From Anaerolineae bacterium (GTDB lineage Bacteria; Chloroflexota; Anaerolineae; B4-G1; SLSP01): 21,450 nucleotides of DNA. The position numbers and the translations under genes are program-made. Positions 13,920 through 21,410 of the stretch are shown one piece after another. Location of the stretch: NCBI GenBank assembly GCA_018055515.1, contig JAGPHL010000008.1, positions 2,036-23,485 on the forward strand, read 5' to 3'. The notes below the pieces were generated by a model. That model was given only the letters and a program-made list of their open reading frames with translations. It had not been told where the DNA came from and did no database searches. Numbering within the stretch: position 1 is the stretch's first letter; each line of letters opens with the position of its first letter.

Positions 13920-15728
13920 ATGCCAATTCAGCTATTGCCAGAGGATGTTGCCGCACGCATCGCCGCGGGCGAGGTCGTCGAACGTCCCGCCTCGGTGGTG
14001 AAAGAGCTGGTGGAAAACAGCCTCGACGCCGGCGCGACCCGCATCGAAGTGGAGACGCTCGAAGGCGGGCATAAGCTGCTGCGCGTGAGTGACAACGGGG
14101 AAGGCATACCGGCGGCAGAAGTGACGCTCGCTTTCCGACGACACGCGACCAGCAAGCTCTCCAGCGCGGAGGAACTCTTCAATATCCTCACCCTGGGATT
14201 CCGCGGCGAAGCTCTCGCCAGCATTGCCTCGGTGAGCCAGCTGACCTGCAGCACCCATCACCGGGAGGAGCTCACCGGCACGCAGCTGCGGATCGCAGGC
14301 GGCGAAATCATTGCCCAACACGCGATCGGTCGGCCCCCCGGCACCGAGATGCGCGTCGAGGAGCTGTTCTACAATGTCCCGGCGCGCCGCAAATTCCTGC
14401 AAAGCCCTCGCACAGAGCGCCGCCACATTGACGCTTTCCTCACCCGTTATGCCGTCGCCTATCCCTGCGTGGCGTTTACCGTGCTCCACGATGGGCAAGA
14501 GGTGCTCCGCACGACCGGCAACGGAGCGCAGCGCGAGGCGTTGCAACAGGTCTATGGGCCCGATCTTGGCGACAGCTTGCTGGAGATCGCGCCGGAATGG
14601 TCGGCGGACGGGGCGTTGCACGTGTACGGCTACGTCGGGCCGACGACGGTACATCGCTCCAATCGCGGCTACATCACGCTGTTTGTGAATGGACGGTGGA
14701 TCGAGGACATGCGGCTCACTTACGCGGTCATCCAGGCCTATCACACGCTGCTGCCGGTGAACCGCTATCCGGTCGCCTTTCTGCTGCTCGAAATTCCGAC
14801 GGAAGACGTGGATGTGAACGTGCATCCGGCAAAAACCGAAGTGCGCTTCCGCGATCCCGACGCCGTCTTTCGCGCGGTCCAGCGAGCGGTGCGCGCGACC
14901 GTGATCCGCGAGGCGCCGGTCACCGCCGCGTGGCAGCCGCCGGCAACCAGCGCCGCTCCCGTGCCGGATGGCGAGATCCCCTCGTCCCCTGAACGCGAGG
15001 TCACCCAAAACGCGCTCTGGGCGGACCTGGCGCAGCTGCGGCCAGCGCCGCAGTTCACGCCCCTGGAGCGCCGGTCGCCAGACACCACGGAAGCTGCCGC
15101 GCCGACATCCTACCGCCACAGCGACCGGACTCCGGAGGATCCCGCCGCCGCGAAACTGCCGCCCCTTCGCGTCATCGGGCAGGCGGTGACGACCTTCATC
15201 GTCGCCGAAGGCCCCGACGGCCTGTACCTGATTGATCAGCACGCCGCACATGAACGGGTGCTCTACGAGCAATTGCTCAGCGCATGGGCTGAAGGCGCGG
15301 TCCCCTCGCAGCCGCTGCTCGAACCGGTGAATGTGACGCTGCCCGCCGAGGACGCCGCCCGGCTCGAAGAGCGCCTGTCCACCCTGGCGGAGCTGGGACT
15401 GACGGTGGAGCCTTTTGGCCCCAACAGTTTCCTGGTGCGGGCGGTCCCGGCGCTGCTGGCGCAAGCCGCTCCCGGAGACCTGCTCGCCGACATCGCCGCC
15501 GCGGAGCTCGACCACTCGCCGGTGCGCGAGAGCCTGGAAGCGCAAGTGATGCGCCGCATCTGCAAACGCGCGGCGATCAAAGCCGGGCAGATCCTCAGCC
15601 GCGAGGAGATGGAGACGCTCATCTACCAGCTGGAACAGTGTCGCAATCCCCGCACCTGTCCCCATGGGCGTCCCACCATCTTGCAGATCTCCGTGGAACA
15701 GCTGGCGTCGCAATTCGAGCGGACTTGA
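13920..15728 (+). CDS. mutL: DNA mismatch repair protein MutL
   Basis: A 602-residue MutL with an N-terminal GHKL ATPase (about 1-330) and a C-terminal dimerisation/endonuclease domain (about 410-602), joined by a proline- and alanine-rich linker. ATPase motifs: E32 and N33 (KELVENSLDAGA), DNGEGI (58-63) and GFRGEALASI (93-102). The C-terminal nuclease motif DQHA(x)2E(x)4E is complete (D439 to E450), and CPHGRP (580-585) provides the metal-binding partner motif. The protein is therefore expected to nick DNA, as in organisms that lack MutH. GGAGGATCC precedes the ATG. No mutS is in the window. The gene is divergent from the ArsR gene with about 125 bases shared upstream. Confidence 0.97.
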   Translation: MPIQLLPEDVAARIAAGEVVERPASVVKELVENSLDAGATRIEVETLEGGHKLLRVSDNGEGIPAAEVTLAFRRHATSKLSSAEELFNILTLGFRGEALASIASVSQLTCSTHHREELTGTQLRIAGGEIIAQHAIGRPPGTEMRVEELFYNVPARRKFLQSPRTERRHIDAFLTRYAVAYPCVAFTVLHDGQEVLRTTGNGAQREALQQVYGPDLGDSLLEIAPEWSADGALHVYGYVGPTTVHRSNRGYITLFVNGRWIEDMRLTYAVIQAYHTLLPVNRYPVAFLLLEIPTEDVDVNVHPAKTEVRFRDPDAVFRAVQRAVRATVIREAPVTAAWQPPATSAAPVPDGEIPSSPEREVTQNALWADLAQLRPAPQFTPLERRSPDTTEAAAPTSYRHSDRTPEDPAAAKLPPLRVIGQAVTTFIVAEGPDGLYLIDQHAAHERVLYEQLLSAWAEGAVPSQPLLEPVNVTLPAEDAARLEERLSTLAELGLTVEPFGPNSFLVRAVPALLAQAAPGDLLADIAAAELDHSPVRESLEAQVMRRICKRAAIKAGQILSREEMETLIYQLEQCRNPRTCPHGRPTILQISVEQLASQFERT

Positions 15729-15753
15729 GAGGTGAATGTTAGACGGCGAAAAT
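15725..15753 (+). promoter_or_regulatory. Candidate promoter of the GYD gene pair
   Basis: TTGAGA (15725-15730), a 17-base spacer and GAAAAT (15748-15753). The predicted start of transcription falls at the beginning of the leader element that follows. The -10 is only a 4/6 match. Confidence 0.3.
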
Positions 15754-15804
15754 GTGAGCAGGAGCTGTAACGGCTCTCGACTCACGGCTCACTGATTTCT
15801 ATTT
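15748..15804 (+). repeat. Leader element copy B
   Basis: It starts GAAAAT, has GTGAGC (15754-15759) paired with GCTCAC (15787-15792), an inner GAGC/GCTC hairpin, and two 7-base units ending in CTCAC (15779-15785, 15786-15792). It ends in a T-rich tail just before the GAGAGGAGG ribosome site of the GYD gene. It aligns with the element upstream of the response regulator (9229-9306) except for a 21-base gap, equal to three heptads. The hairpin plus T-rich tail also looks like a weak terminator after mutL. Confidence 0.7.
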
Positions 15805-15823
15805 TCGAGAGAGGAGGACCGAG

Positions 15824-16120
15824 ATGGCTACTTTTGTGATGTTGTGCAAGCTGTCGCTGCACTTCCCCGGTGAAGTAAAGTCCCTGGGGCAGCTGGATGA
15901 GGAGCTGGACAAGCGTGTCGCCGAGGATTTTCCCCAGGCGAAGCGCCTGGCCAGCTACGTTCTGTTGGGCGGGTACGATTTCCTGCACATTTTTGACGTC
16001 CCCGACGCTACCGAGGCCGCGAAGATCGCGCTGCTGATCCATTCCCTGGGGATGGGTACGACAGAGACCCTCACCGCCATCCCCTTTGAAGAATTCCGCA
16101 ACGTGTTGGAGGAGGAATAA
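15824..16120 (+). CDS. GYD domain protein
   Basis: A 98-residue cytoplasmic protein of the GYD family, named for its Gly-Tyr-Asp motif, seen here as LLGGYDFLHIFDVPD (about 47-61). The fold is a small ferredoxin-like alpha/beta barrel component; no enzyme activity is established for the family. GAGAGGAGG lies 6 bases before the ATG. The next gene starts with a GTG directly after its TAA, so the two are almost certainly co-expressed. A repeat-like leader element lies immediately upstream. Confidence 0.85.
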   Translation: MATFVMLCKLSLHFPGEVKSLGQLDEELDKRVAEDFPQAKRLASYVLLGGYDFLHIFDVPDATEAAKIALLIHSLGMGTTETLTAIPFEEFRNVLEEE

Positions 16121-16570
16121 GTGCCGACTGCGCCGGGGTCCATCCCTACCGAACGCCTGGAGGTGCTGGCGCGGCAAATCCTGGACACCTACAAGCTCAA
16201 TGAACCGCCCGTGCCCATCGAGACGATCCTGCAGCACCCGCCGCGGGAACTCCTGCCGGCGATTGACATCACCGATCTCTCACTCGTGTTTGGCATGGGC
16301 GAGCACCGCTACGAGTACCGCGTCGCCATCGCCCGACTGCTCTATCGCGAACTGTGCCGGCGAAAAAACGAAGACGGCGGGACGCTGCCCTACACCAACG
16401 AGGCCGCTCAGTACTTCGCCACGGTGCTCCTGACCCCTACCGAATGGGTGCTGAAATATACCCGGCGTCCGTTGGTGAATCTCCAACAGATCAGCGAGGC
16501 ATTCCAGGTGCCGGAGTACTTGATGGCAAGCCGTCTGGCGCAACTGGGGAAACGTGTGCGGGGCATGTGA
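16121..16570 (+). CDS. ImmA/IrrE-like protein lacking the HExxH motif
   Basis: A 149-residue protein whose layout resembles the ImmA/IrrE (DUF955) metallopeptidases: an N-terminal helix with VPIETIL (31-37), a central helix, then EAAQYFATVLLTPTEW (94-109, compare the family's EANxFAxxLLMP) and a C-terminal helix pair QISEAFQVPEYLMASRLAQLG (123-143, compare the family's LAxxFxVSxxxxxxRLxxLG). Where the zinc motif HELGH would be expected, the sequence reads IARLLYREL (70-78), so both histidines and the catalytic glutamate are absent. It is probably a non-catalytic relative, perhaps a binding or sensor protein. The GTG start directly abuts the GYD stop codon, with GGAGGAGG upstream. Family placement is by pattern only. 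Confidence 0.65.
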   Translation: MPTAPGSIPTERLEVLARQILDTYKLNEPPVPIETILQHPPRELLPAIDITDLSLVFGMGEHRYEYRVAIARLLYRELCRRKNEDGGTLPYTNEAAQYFATVLLTPTEWVLKYTRRPLVNLQQISEAFQVPEYLMASRLAQLGKRVRGM

Positions 16571-16592
16571 CCCACGCCGCAGCTCGGGTCGG

Positions 16593-17519
16593 TCAGGACG
16601 CTGGCGACGGGCGATGGGTTTCGCTCTCAGCCGTGGGGAATTCAATCCCCGCGAGCACCTCCGGGCCAGGGCGCACGATCGCAAAGGAAAGATGGGGCGT
16701 GTTGTGGGCCAGCCCTACACGCCCCTGGCGGTCTACGATGATGAGGCCGCCATAACCGGCAACGCGCTGTTCGAGCTGACGGATCAGGCGTTCGGCAACC
16801 GCCTGCGGCGCCTCTCCCTGCGCCAACAACTCACAGGCGGATTTGCTCAGCACGAGGCGCATCAGCCGTTCTCCCCAACCCGTAGCCGCTGCGGCGCCGG
16901 TCGCGTTGTCGGCATAAGCGCCACAGCCGACCAGCGGGGTGTCTCCCACCCGGCCGGGACGTTTGTTAGGCGTGCCGCCCGTCGAGGTGCCTACGGCGAG
17001 ATTCCCGGCCAGGTCCAGGGCGACGGCGCCGACTGTGTCAGCGGGCAGCCGCATTCCGGGGGGCGTCCAGTCATCACCGGCGACGGCGGGCGACGGCGCG
17101 AGCAAGTCCGCCGGATCGCAAAGTGGGACGCCCAGAGCTTCCGCCCAGGCTTCCGCGCCCGCGCCCACGACGAAAGCGTGCTCGCCCGATTCCATAATGC
17201 GCCGCGCCAGGGTGATGGGATGGCGCACGCGCTTCACCGCCGCGACGCTCCCTAACTCGAGGGTGCGCCCATCCATGATGAGCGCGTCCAGTTCCACCTC
17301 ACCCTGGAGATTACAGTGACTGCCGCGCCCGGCGTCGTAAGTCGGATCATCTTCCAGCACGCGCACCGCCGCCTCCACCGCATCGAGGGCCGCGCCGCCG
17401 GCAGCGAGCACGTCCCATCCCGTCAACGCCGCCCTCCGGCAGCCTTCGCGATGGGCCTCGCGCAATGGAGGAGGAATGTGCCAGGCACCTCCATGAACTA
17501 TTATGACAGGTTGATTCAA
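16593..17519 (-). CDS. Isoaspartyl peptidase / L-asparaginase (Ntn hydrolase, T2 family)
   Basis: A 308-residue plant-type asparaginase that removes isoaspartyl residues from damaged peptides and can hydrolyse asparagine. It matures by self-cleavage before the nucleophile T162 in ADTVGAVALD; the residues around the product (STGG 179-182, RPGRVGDTPLVGCGAYAD 187-204) are conserved. IIVHGGAW at the N-terminus is the usual first strand. The start is TTG at 17519: GGAGG sits 6 bases upstream and the family homology begins right after it. A GTG/ATG-type start 14 codons earlier would place this GGAGG inside the gene. Convergent with the ImmA/IrrE-like gene, 22 bases apart. Confidence 0.92.
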   Translation of the reverse strand: MNQPVIIVHGGAWHIPPPLREAHREGCRRAALTGWDVLAAGGAALDAVEAAVRVLEDDPTYDAGRGSHCNLQGEVELDALIMDGRTLELGSVAAVKRVRHPITLARRIMESGEHAFVVGAGAEAWAEALGVPLCDPADLLAPSPAVAGDDWTPPGMRLPADTVGAVALDLAGNLAVGTSTGGTPNKRPGRVGDTPLVGCGAYADNATGAAAATGWGERLMRLVLSKSACELLAQGEAPQAVAERLIRQLEQRVAGYGGLIIVDRQGRVGLAHNTPHLSFAIVRPGPEVLAGIEFPTAESETHRPSPAS

Positions 17520-17525
17520 AGTTGA

Positions 17526-17530
17526 CCTCC
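17526..17530 (-). promoter_or_regulatory. Ribosome site that fixes a TTG start
   Basis: GGAGG on the minus strand, 6 bases before TTG (17519-17517). It decides the start of the asparaginase gene, since no ATG or GTG is placed comparably well. Confidence 0.75.
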
Positions 17531-17607
17531 TATAGCAAGCATTCAAATCGGATGGGCGCAAAATTCTGAATTAGTTTCAGCATCCCGAACAGAAAGGAGC
17601 CAAGACC

Positions 17608-18483
17608 ATGAAACGTTCATTACGTTCACTGGCAGTTTTATTCTGGGTGGGCCTCCTGTTGCTGGCCTCGACATCGGTGGTGCTCGCGCAAGGGGAAGGC
17701 GGCACTGCGGGTCAAGACGCCCTCTGGAGCATGTTGGCTCCGATTGTGGCGATCGCTACCAGCACGGAGCGGCTCGTGGAAATGTACTGGAACCGCTACG
17801 AGCAGCCGGGCGTCTGGCCGAACAAGAAGGGCGTCGCCAATCCCAAGGAAAGCGCGTATGTGTTGTTCAAAATGCGGCGCTCCTACTGGTTGGGAACCGC
17901 AATCGCCTTCATCGCGGTAGGGCTGACCGACGCGCGCTTTTTCCGCCTGTTGGGGCTGGACGTGCTCTTCGCCAACATGGAGCTGTTCCATTGGGGGATC
18001 GGCGGTATCTTCGATCATTTCACCATGGGCAGCGCGCTGGATTGGCTCCTCACGGCCGGCGTCATCGGTTGGGGCGGCACGGAACTCGTCCACAACATCA
18101 TCGAAGGGCTGGTAAAGGGCCGCAATCTGTGGAAGGAGACGGAGCAGGTGCGCGCCGGCGAGCGACAGTTCACCGAGACGCAGCTGTTCTATGAGTATGT
18201 GCTCCCGCAGCTGGAACAGTTGGGAATCCCTGCCACGACTTTCTTTCAGATTACCGGCTGGCTACGCGAAGCGAATGTGCCGCTAGACGAGTTCGTCAGC
18301 GCAACGCTCAACCACACGCAGGAGGCGTTCTTCGCGCGCCTGGAAGCCACACCCCAGGGAGCTCGCGCCGCGGCCGCGCTTCGCAACCTGCTGAAACGGG
18401 AAGAAATCGCGCCAGATAATCTGATCCAGATTTCCAACCTGCTCCAAACCGTAGCGCCGCAAATGGCGGAGCGCTTCAACTAA
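17608..18483 (+). CDS. Signal-peptide-bearing membrane protein, function unknown
   Basis: A 291-residue protein. Residues 1-28 are a signal peptide (KRSLRSL, hydrophobic core, VVLAQG). Hydrophobic stretches follow at about 37-52, 93-107 and 144-157, and the last 110 residues are soluble and helical. The segment TSTERLVEMYWN (51-62) and the GWGGTELVHNIIEGL segment (154-168) recall a group of uncharacterised membrane proteins with a GTKPLHDLI-like motif; I cannot name the family. AAAGGAG lies 8 bases before the ATG. Its last 8 bases overlap the end of the convergent O-antigen ligase gene. Confidence 0.75.
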   Translation: MKRSLRSLAVLFWVGLLLLASTSVVLAQGEGGTAGQDALWSMLAPIVAIATSTERLVEMYWNRYEQPGVWPNKKGVANPKESAYVLFKMRRSYWLGTAIAFIAVGLTDARFFRLLGLDVLFANMELFHWGIGGIFDHFTMGSALDWLLTAGVIGWGGTELVHNIIEGLVKGRNLWKETEQVRAGERQFTETQLFYEYVLPQLEQLGIPATTFFQITGWLREANVPLDEFVSATLNHTQEAFFARLEATPQGARAAAALRNLLKREEIAPDNLIQISNLLQTVAPQMAERFN

Positions 18484-19945
18484 GGGCCCCGGCGCGAGCG
18501 CGATCCAGCGTCAGATACGTCAGCCAGGCCGTCAATGCGAGCAGCACGCCGGCGTACAGATGCACGTTGTTGACGTACAGGTTATCCACCAGGTTGTGAA
18601 CGTTGATCTGGGTCCAGGCGCCGGCCAGACCTAGCGCCAGGCCCCGAGGCCAGCCGGAAAGCCGTCGCGCCGCCTGCCACAGCCGCAGGTAGATCGCCAC
18701 CAGCAGCAGGAAATAAGCGCCCAACCCGATCACACCGGTTTCGGCCAGCAGGTTGAGGTAAAAATTGTGCGCGTGCCCCAGAGCGTAGGGCCAATTCACC
18801 AGGCGGAAGTGGGGATACGCCGCCTCGTAATTGCCGATGCCGACTCCGGTCCAGAAATGGGATTCCCACATCCCCAGCGCCGCCTGCCAGTGCGCCATCC
18901 GCTCCATCACGGCATAATTGGCGTCGTTGACGCCGACCCCGCGCACGTCCTCAAAGCGCACATAAGCGAGGAAATCGGTCAGCCGCGCCACCACCGCCGC
19001 GGGGAGAGCTTCCGCCGCAGCGAGCAGCCCGCCCGCGAGCACGATCACCACGAGGAGTGCGATCCCCCACCCGCTACGCCGGGGCAACCACACCGCCATC
19101 AAGGCGAGCGCCGCGCCAAACCCCATCCACGCGCCGCGCGACCACGAGCCGTACAGCCCGCCAACCATGATCAGTGCCGTCCCGGCGGCGGGCCAGAACC
19201 AGCGCGCTGGCAGTCGCTTCGCGGTCACCGCCTGCCAGCCCTCCCCCAACGCCAGGCCGACGAAAATGGCGGCCAGCAGTCCCAGGAATCCGCCAAAGGG
19301 ATTGGGCTGCATGAACGTCCCATAGGCGCGATACACGCCCGGCGTGATGAGAAAATGAAGCGGGCCTTCCCCGGCCAGGCGATGCTGCCAGATGCCTAAA
19401 GCGGCCTCGCCCACCCCCACAGCGCCGAACGCCGCCAGCAGCGCTACGACGCAACGGTGCGCGTCCACCTCCTGCAACCGCGCGCCGACTATCCACAGGG
19501 CCAATGTCACTTGCACCCATTTCGCCCATTCGGTGAAGCCGGCCCACGCATCGAAGGGCGACCACAAAGACAACAAGCCGGCTCCCAGGAAAAGGAGCAG
19601 GGGCGCCAGGAGCGGCACGCGGGTCAGGCGCAGCTCCCGGCGCACAAGCCCGCGCACCAGCCATCCCGCCACGCCGAGCAGGAAGAAGAGCTGTCCCACC
19701 TGATCGGGGATTTGAGGGGCAAAGAGCGCCAGCCAGGCGCGCAGGGGACCACAGGCCAGGCCGGCGATGACGCCGACGAGGGGTTCAAAGTAGCTGCCGA
19801 GCGTCACGCCGGCGAGCAAGCCCAGGAGCAGGAGCTCTGTCGGCGCGAGCGCCGCGATGAGCGCCCCGCAAAGGAGCCCCACCGCAACCTCCATCGCGGT
19901 ACGCCAGGGATGTGCCGGCATGTCCCCCAAACGCAGCTGCGGCAT
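18476..19945 (-). CDS. O-antigen ligase / Wzy-like polymerase family membrane protein
   Basis: A 489-residue polytopic membrane protein with about 10-12 helices. The large outer loop and following motifs are characteristic of the Wzy_C/WaaL family: RAYGTFMQPNPFGGFLGL (about 206-223), GSWSRGAWMG (about 263-272) and the HAHNFYLNLLAETGVIGLG stretch (about 388-406), whose histidine is the usual active-site candidate. The enzyme joins or polymerises lipid-linked glycans at the outer membrane face. The ATG at 19945 overlaps the Nudix stop codon as TGATG; a GTG five codons earlier is possible. It is the last of three coupled genes and ends 8 bases inside the convergent membrane protein gene. Confidence 0.87.
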   Translation of the reverse strand: MPQLRLGDMPAHPWRTAMEVAVGLLCGALIAALAPTELLLLGLLAGVTLGSYFEPLVGVIAGLACGPLRAWLALFAPQIPDQVGQLFFLLGVAGWLVRGLVRRELRLTRVPLLAPLLLFLGAGLLSLWSPFDAWAGFTEWAKWVQVTLALWIVGARLQEVDAHRCVVALLAAFGAVGVGEAALGIWQHRLAGEGPLHFLITPGVYRAYGTFMQPNPFGGFLGLLAAIFVGLALGEGWQAVTAKRLPARWFWPAAGTALIMVGGLYGSWSRGAWMGFGAALALMAVWLPRRSGWGIALLVVIVLAGGLLAAAEALPAAVVARLTDFLAYVRFEDVRGVGVNDANYAVMERMAHWQAALGMWESHFWTGVGIGNYEAAYPHFRLVNWPYALGHAHNFYLNLLAETGVIGLGAYFLLLVAIYLRLWQAARRLSGWPRGLALGLAGAWTQINVHNLVDNLYVNNVHLYAGVLLALTAWLTYLTLDRARAGALS

Positions 19946-20409
19946 CAATACTCGATCCACTCCGTCAACTTGAGCGCCGTATCGTAGACAAATTTCGCAT
20001 GGAAGAACCCGTCATGTCGCGCCAGGACACGCGGCGCAAAGATGGCGTCCGCCTGCGGGATAGGCAGATCGTGGAAATAGACGCTGAGCGGCGTCCAGGC
20101 CAGCGCGCCCTCGCGCAGGTCGGCGTGCAGCTCGCCCGTGAAGTGCTCCGACACGAAGATGAAGAGGAACCACTGCCAGTCGGGACGCTCGCAAACTTCG
20201 GTACAGAAGCCACGGAACGCCAGATCCGTGACCCGGTATCCCGTCTCCTCCCACAACTCCCGTTGCGCGGCGTCATGCGGCGACTCATCGAGTTCCACTT
20301 TGCCGCCGGGCGCCACCCACAGACCCAGGTTCGGCTCCTTGTGGCGGTGCATCAGCAGCACTTCGTCGTCGCGGCGCAGGTAGACCAGCACCGAAGGGAT
20401 GAGCGTCAC
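19945..20409 (-). CDS. Nudix hydrolase
   Basis: A 154-residue Nudix protein that hydrolyses a nucleoside diphosphate linked to another moiety. The complete Nudix box Gx5Ex7REUxEExGU runs from G36 to Y58, with the metal-binding E51, E54 and E55. MutT-like LIPSVLVYLRRDDEVLLMHR forms the first strands. The GTG at 20409 overlaps the epimerase stop codon as GTGA. Substrate is unknown; its position between a sugar-nucleotide enzyme and a glycan ligase makes a nucleotide-sugar or a byproduct of that route possible, while oxidised dGTP is the default alternative. Confidence 0.93.
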   Translation of the reverse strand: MTLIPSVLVYLRRDDEVLLMHRHKEPNLGLWVAPGGKVELDESPHDAAQRELWEETGYRVTDLAFRGFCTEVCERPDWQWFLFIFVSEHFTGELHADLREGALAWTPLSVYFHDLPIPQADAIFAPRVLARHDGFFHAKFVYDTALKLTEWIEY

Positions 20410-21359
20410 GCCTCGCTCACCGCCTTTTGTTGGAAGTAGGCGGCCGTGCGGAGCAAGCCCGCTTCGAGCGACACCGCCGGTTCCCAGCCCAGGAGGGTAC
20501 GCGCGCGGGTGATGTCGGGACAGCGCACCTTCGGGTCGTCCTTCGTGCGTTCGTCGGTCGGCTCGATAAACATAATCTCCGACGTGCTGCCGGTCGCTTC
20601 CAGCACTTTCTGCGCGAATTCCAGGATCGTGAACTCGTGGGGATTTCCCAAATTGACCGGCTCATGCGTCTCGGCGGTCATCAGGCGGACGATGCCCTCG
20701 ACCAGATCCTCCACATAGCAGAAAGAGCGCGTGTGCGTGCCGCCGTCATAAACGGTGAGCGGTTCACCGCGCAGCGCCTGGTTGATGAAATTGGGGACGA
20801 CGCGCCCGTCATCGAGGCGCATGCGCGGGCCGTAGGTGTTGAAAATCCGCACGATGCGGGTATCCACACCGTGATAACGGTGATACGCCATGGTGATCGC
20901 CTCAGCAAAGCGCTTGCTCTCGTCATAAACGCCGCGGGGCCCGATGGGATTGACGTTACCCCAATAACTCTCCGGTTGCGGATGCACCAGGGGGTCGCCA
21001 TAGACCTCAGAGGTCGAGGCCAGCAAAAAGCGCGCCTGCTTGGCCAGCGCCAGGCCCAACGTGTTGTGCGTCCCCAGCGCGCCCACCTTGAGCGTTTGGA
21101 TGGGATAATGCAGGTAATCCACCGGGCTGGGCAACGAGGCCAGGTGCAACACCATGTCAAGATGCCCGGCGAGGTAAATGTACTGGGTCACATCGTGTTT
21201 GACGAACTGAAAGCGCGGATGTCCCGCGAGGTGCGCGATGTTCGCCGTCGTCCCCGTGCTCAGGTTGTCCATGGCAATGACTTCATGCCCCTCGCTCAGA
21301 TAGCGATCCGCCAGATGGGAGCCAATAAAGCCGGCTCCGCCCGTGATGAGAATGCGCAT
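20406..21359 (-). CDS. NAD-dependent epimerase/dehydratase, UDP-glucuronate decarboxylase-like
   Basis: A 317-residue extended short-chain dehydrogenase. The Rossmann motif GGAGFIG (7-13) binds NAD; the catalytic set T116, S117, E118, Y145 and K149 (YDESK) is complete. The segment TSEVYGDPLVHPQPESYWG (116-134) with NPIGPRGVYDESKR (137-150) is the pattern of UDP-xylose synthases, which decarboxylate UDP-glucuronate. Length matches that family. AAGGAG lies 7 bases before the ATG at 21359. It starts a unit that continues with the Nudix and O-antigen ligase genes, suggesting it supplies a sugar nucleotide for surface polysaccharide. UDP-glucose 4-epimerase-type activity is the less likely alternative. 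Confidence 0.9.
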   Translation of the reverse strand: MRILITGGAGFIGSHLADRYLSEGHEVIAMDNLSTGTTANIAHLAGHPRFQFVKHDVTQYIYLAGHLDMVLHLASLPSPVDYLHYPIQTLKVGALGTHNTLGLALAKQARFLLASTSEVYGDPLVHPQPESYWGNVNPIGPRGVYDESKRFAEAITMAYHRYHGVDTRIVRIFNTYGPRMRLDDGRVVPNFINQALRGEPLTVYDGGTHTRSFCYVEDLVEGIVRLMTAETHEPVNLGNPHEFTILEFAQKVLEATGSTSEIMFIEPTDERTKDDPKVRCPDITRARTLLGWEPAVSLEAGLLRTAAYFQQKAVSEA

Positions 21360-21384
21360 GGTCTTGCTCCTTGTCTGAAAGTGA

Positions 21385-21405
21385 CATTGGCATTATACTC
21401 CAATG
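21385..21405 (-). promoter_or_regulatory. Dyad over the -10 box of the epimerase operon
   Basis: A perfect -10, TATAAT, lies at 21397-21392 on the minus strand; the best -35 at 17-base spacing is only a 3/6 match. The inverted repeat CATTGG-N9-CCAATG (21385-21390 and 21400-21405) is centred on this -10. A regulator bound here would control the three-gene polysaccharide unit. Confidence 0.5.
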
Positions 21406-21410
21406 CGGAT

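Noticed and set aside
13932..15785. A 617-codon minus-strand frame opposite mutL
   Set aside because: Compositionally it is a mirror of mutL and has no recognisable domain; mutL is certain.
17555..17577. Short dyad CTGAA-N5-TTCAG upstream of the unknown membrane protein
   Set aside because: A 5-bp arm in an AT-rich stretch is expected by chance, and no promoter hexamers flank it convincingly.
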